Shown piece by piece: positions 62,401-64,000 of a DNA stretch of 64,000 nucleotides. The stretch is taken from positions 310,001 to 374,000 of the forward strand of contig QEYB01001385.1 of assembly GCA_017562135.1 (NCBI GenBank), given 5' to 3'. This DNA comes from Dipylidium caninum. Taxonomy: Eukaryota > Platyhelminthes > Cestoda > Cyclophyllidea > Dipylidiidae. The notes beneath the pieces were generated by a model, which ran no database searches, was not told the DNA's origin, and saw only the letters and a program-made list of their open reading frames with translations. Position numbers and translations under genes: made by a program. How positions within the stretch are numbered: position 1 is the first letter of the stretch; each line of letters opens with the position of its first letter.

Positions 62401-63931
62401 GACAAGGAATTGTCAATATTTTACTAGATGGAACGTTGAAAACAGAAAAGCAATGAAGGAGTATTAGCTTACCAGACTACCATCCATGTTGTAGGTTTGG
62501 GCGTTTTTTGCACAACAAAATGATGTCGGCCTCCAACTCATCTAAAGAGCGATATTTTCCATCGCGAACTCGAGTTCTGATCCGATAAAAATCCACAGGC
62601 CGTTTGATCACCTCGTAGTAGTCGGGTAGCTCCTTTCGCGTCGGCAATTTCATGAAAGGTTCGCTCAACACACGCTGATCCCTGAGAAATAAGCATCCAA
62701 GAGTGAAGGCGACAGCGGTGAACTGAGGTAAAACAGTAAAAAGAAAAAGTCTCACTTGTCTTTGTAATCAATGACAATCTGAAGAAGGCGTTTCATGCGT
62801 TCTTGTAACTTCGGTGAGATATGGCGACGCGCGTTAGAGGAGGACTGAGGTGGACGGCCTCGTCGACGCTTTACTGCCGGCGCAGCCTTCACGCTACTTC
62901 CAGCCTCCGAACTCGCATCGTCCATCCCGCTATAATCCGGCTGTGATATAATAAAAAAAAGACAGCTTAACGATCACCCCTATGAGAAAACGGTGAAATG
63001 GGTACCTAAGTCAAGAGTGACCTAATGGTGTCCACGTTTTAAAGACGTGTTTAAGTGGTCAGGTTATAACCGGTCGCCGGCATAAAAAAATATATTACTT
63101 GGGTTGTGTCAATAGCGAAAACAACATCGTCATTAACTTATACAGAAAATCTCGGTCAGGGGGACGAATATGTGGGGTAGTCACACCAAGAGTAATGCTT
63201 TAGAGGAATCAGGGCTGCATATTGCTACAATTACATAAGCATGACCATAGATGTGACCTACGTATATAGAAAAAAAGTATTTTAATAACCACCCTCCTCG
63301 TACTTAACAAATTCAAGCCGACAATAGATTGTCCCAAAAGTTATAAAAAAAACTACGTGAATAAGGAAGCTCTTACTTCATTTCTTTTACGTTTCCGCTT
63401 AGCTTTTCTTTGACGCGACTTTTCCTCAGCTTCCTCCAAACTTCCATCATCAATAGCTTTGAGGAATTGTCGGTCGGTGAGAGTATCGGAATAGTCCACT
63501 TCCTTGCGTTGACGACGCATATTAAGGAGACATGATTCATCCATGGTGAGGCTCTTCTCAACCTCTTCTTCATCACGTACAATCCAATCAGGCAATTCTG
63601 AATATTCCATTAGTCGGGGCTCGGGTTTGGCCTGTTGGCGTTCTGCAACCTGACGTTCGGCATCCATACGCTGGTAGATGTCGAATTCCTTCTCTGTGCG
63701 AGCTAGCATCTGATTCACGGTTTCATCGTCAGGTGCCTCGTTCTCATCTTCATCTGCCTCGTCATCGGCCTCCAGAAGGTTCTGAAGAAATTGGCGACGT
63801 TCCAACCCCGTGGATTTGTTGTCGAACATCCCGGCTTGAATAACCTTCTCGTCAACGTTAAGCTTATAACGCGCAGCGGCCAGGATCTTCTCTTCCACTG
63901 AGTTGATTGTGATGAGACGCAACACACGAAC
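59457..63931 (-). CDS. SMARCA4: SWI/SNF ATPase SMARCA4/Brahma, 3' part, five exons, frameshifted as assembled
   Basis: Exons on the - strand: 63931-63377, 62940-62756, 62681-62473, 60376-60076 and 59782-59457 (TAA). The gene continues beyond the right end. Exon 1 holds the end of the helicase ([20 protein letters not shown]) and the SnAC region ([20 protein letters not shown]). Exon 2 is basic (KRRRGRPPQ) and begins the bromodomain ([14 protein letters not shown]). Exon 3 has [20 protein letters not shown] and [17 protein letters not shown]. Exon 4 starts [12 protein letters not shown]. Exon 5 ends in [19 protein letters not shown], the acidic tail of BRG1/BRM. This protein is the chromatin-remodelling motor of the BAF complex, and its bromodomain binds acetyl-lysine. 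After LLC the assembly has six A's (62504-62509 as T on the + strand) where five would continue into the expected NAQTYN. As written the frame ends shortly after at a TAG, and exon 3 is one base too long for its phase. An assembly error is the likeliest cause. Confidence 0.93.
61090..61990 (+). repeat. Dispersed repeat R1, copy 5
   Basis: Lies in the 2.1-kb SMARCA4 intron, antisense to the gene. It carries GAGGAATTCGGAGATAGTCC, TGGAAATTTGAGTATCGTCA, CACACCCCTAAGCCGAAATT, GTGATCACCCATTATTCCTT, ATGTCGTGCATGAGAAGAAA, and to the right GAATCGTTCATTAAC and TTGCCCAATCGTTGACAAA as in copy 3. The right end reaches TTTCATAGTTTCCAA near 61960, also found in copy 4 (near 51965). Confidence 0.65.
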
Positions 63932-64000
63932 CTACAATCAAATGATCGTGTTGCAGGTGGTTAACAATGCACATAATATAGGCGCATTTCAAATTAGGGA
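63932..64000 (-). other. SMARCA4 intron, cut by the window end
   Basis: Sequence upstream of the acceptor TTGATTGTAG at 63932. The exons coding for the rest of the helicase must lie beyond the window. Confidence 0.6.

Noticed and set aside
1..64000. Search for tRNA, rRNA, CRISPR arrays, spliced-leader genes, full-length retrotransposons or a gene cluster acting as one system
   Set aside because: No supporting pattern was seen by eye on either strand; short or diverged RNA genes could still be missed.

Overview
This window is nuclear DNA from an animal, most likely a parasitic flatworm (tapeworm or fluke). The genes are split by many introns, some extremely short (32 and 41 bases). They sit in a background of decayed mariner transposons and an unnamed dispersed repeat. 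The flatworm assignment is inferred from this architecture; nothing in the sequence proves the species. No tRNA, rRNA, CRISPR or bacterial features were seen.

Five genes are identified by reconstructing exons from GT-AG (once GC-AG) junctions and conserved motifs. (1) Deoxyhypusine hydroxylase, two exons, + strand, 4777-7423. (2) An EB1/MAPRE microtubule plus-end protein, six exons, - strand, 22071-23891. (3) A CD36/SCARB-family receptor A, twelve exons, + strand, 27771-37588. (4) A second CD36/SCARB-family receptor B, eleven exons found, - strand, 42750-53127, tail to tail with A. (5) TMEM258, an oligosaccharyltransferase-associated membrane protein, + strand, 58262-58486. A sixth gene, the 3' part of a SMARCA4/Brahma SWI/SNF ATPase, enters from the right end on the - strand (59457-63931). 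As assembled, its bromodomain exon has a one-base frameshift in a homopolymer.

The rest is intron or intergenic DNA. It holds four mariner fossils of two families, five same-orientation copies of a dispersed repeat of roughly 0.7-1 kb, two copies of another repeat, and several microsatellites. There are also coding-like stretches that could not be turned into a clean gene: 1123-1430, 1928-2120, 13220-14300 and 55344-56310. The genes are housekeeping or membrane functions with no sign of acting in one pathway, except that A and B are clearly paralogues. No undescribed biological system was found. The points most worth checking are the bromodomain frameshift, the CD36 pair, the very short introns and the unnamed repeat family.
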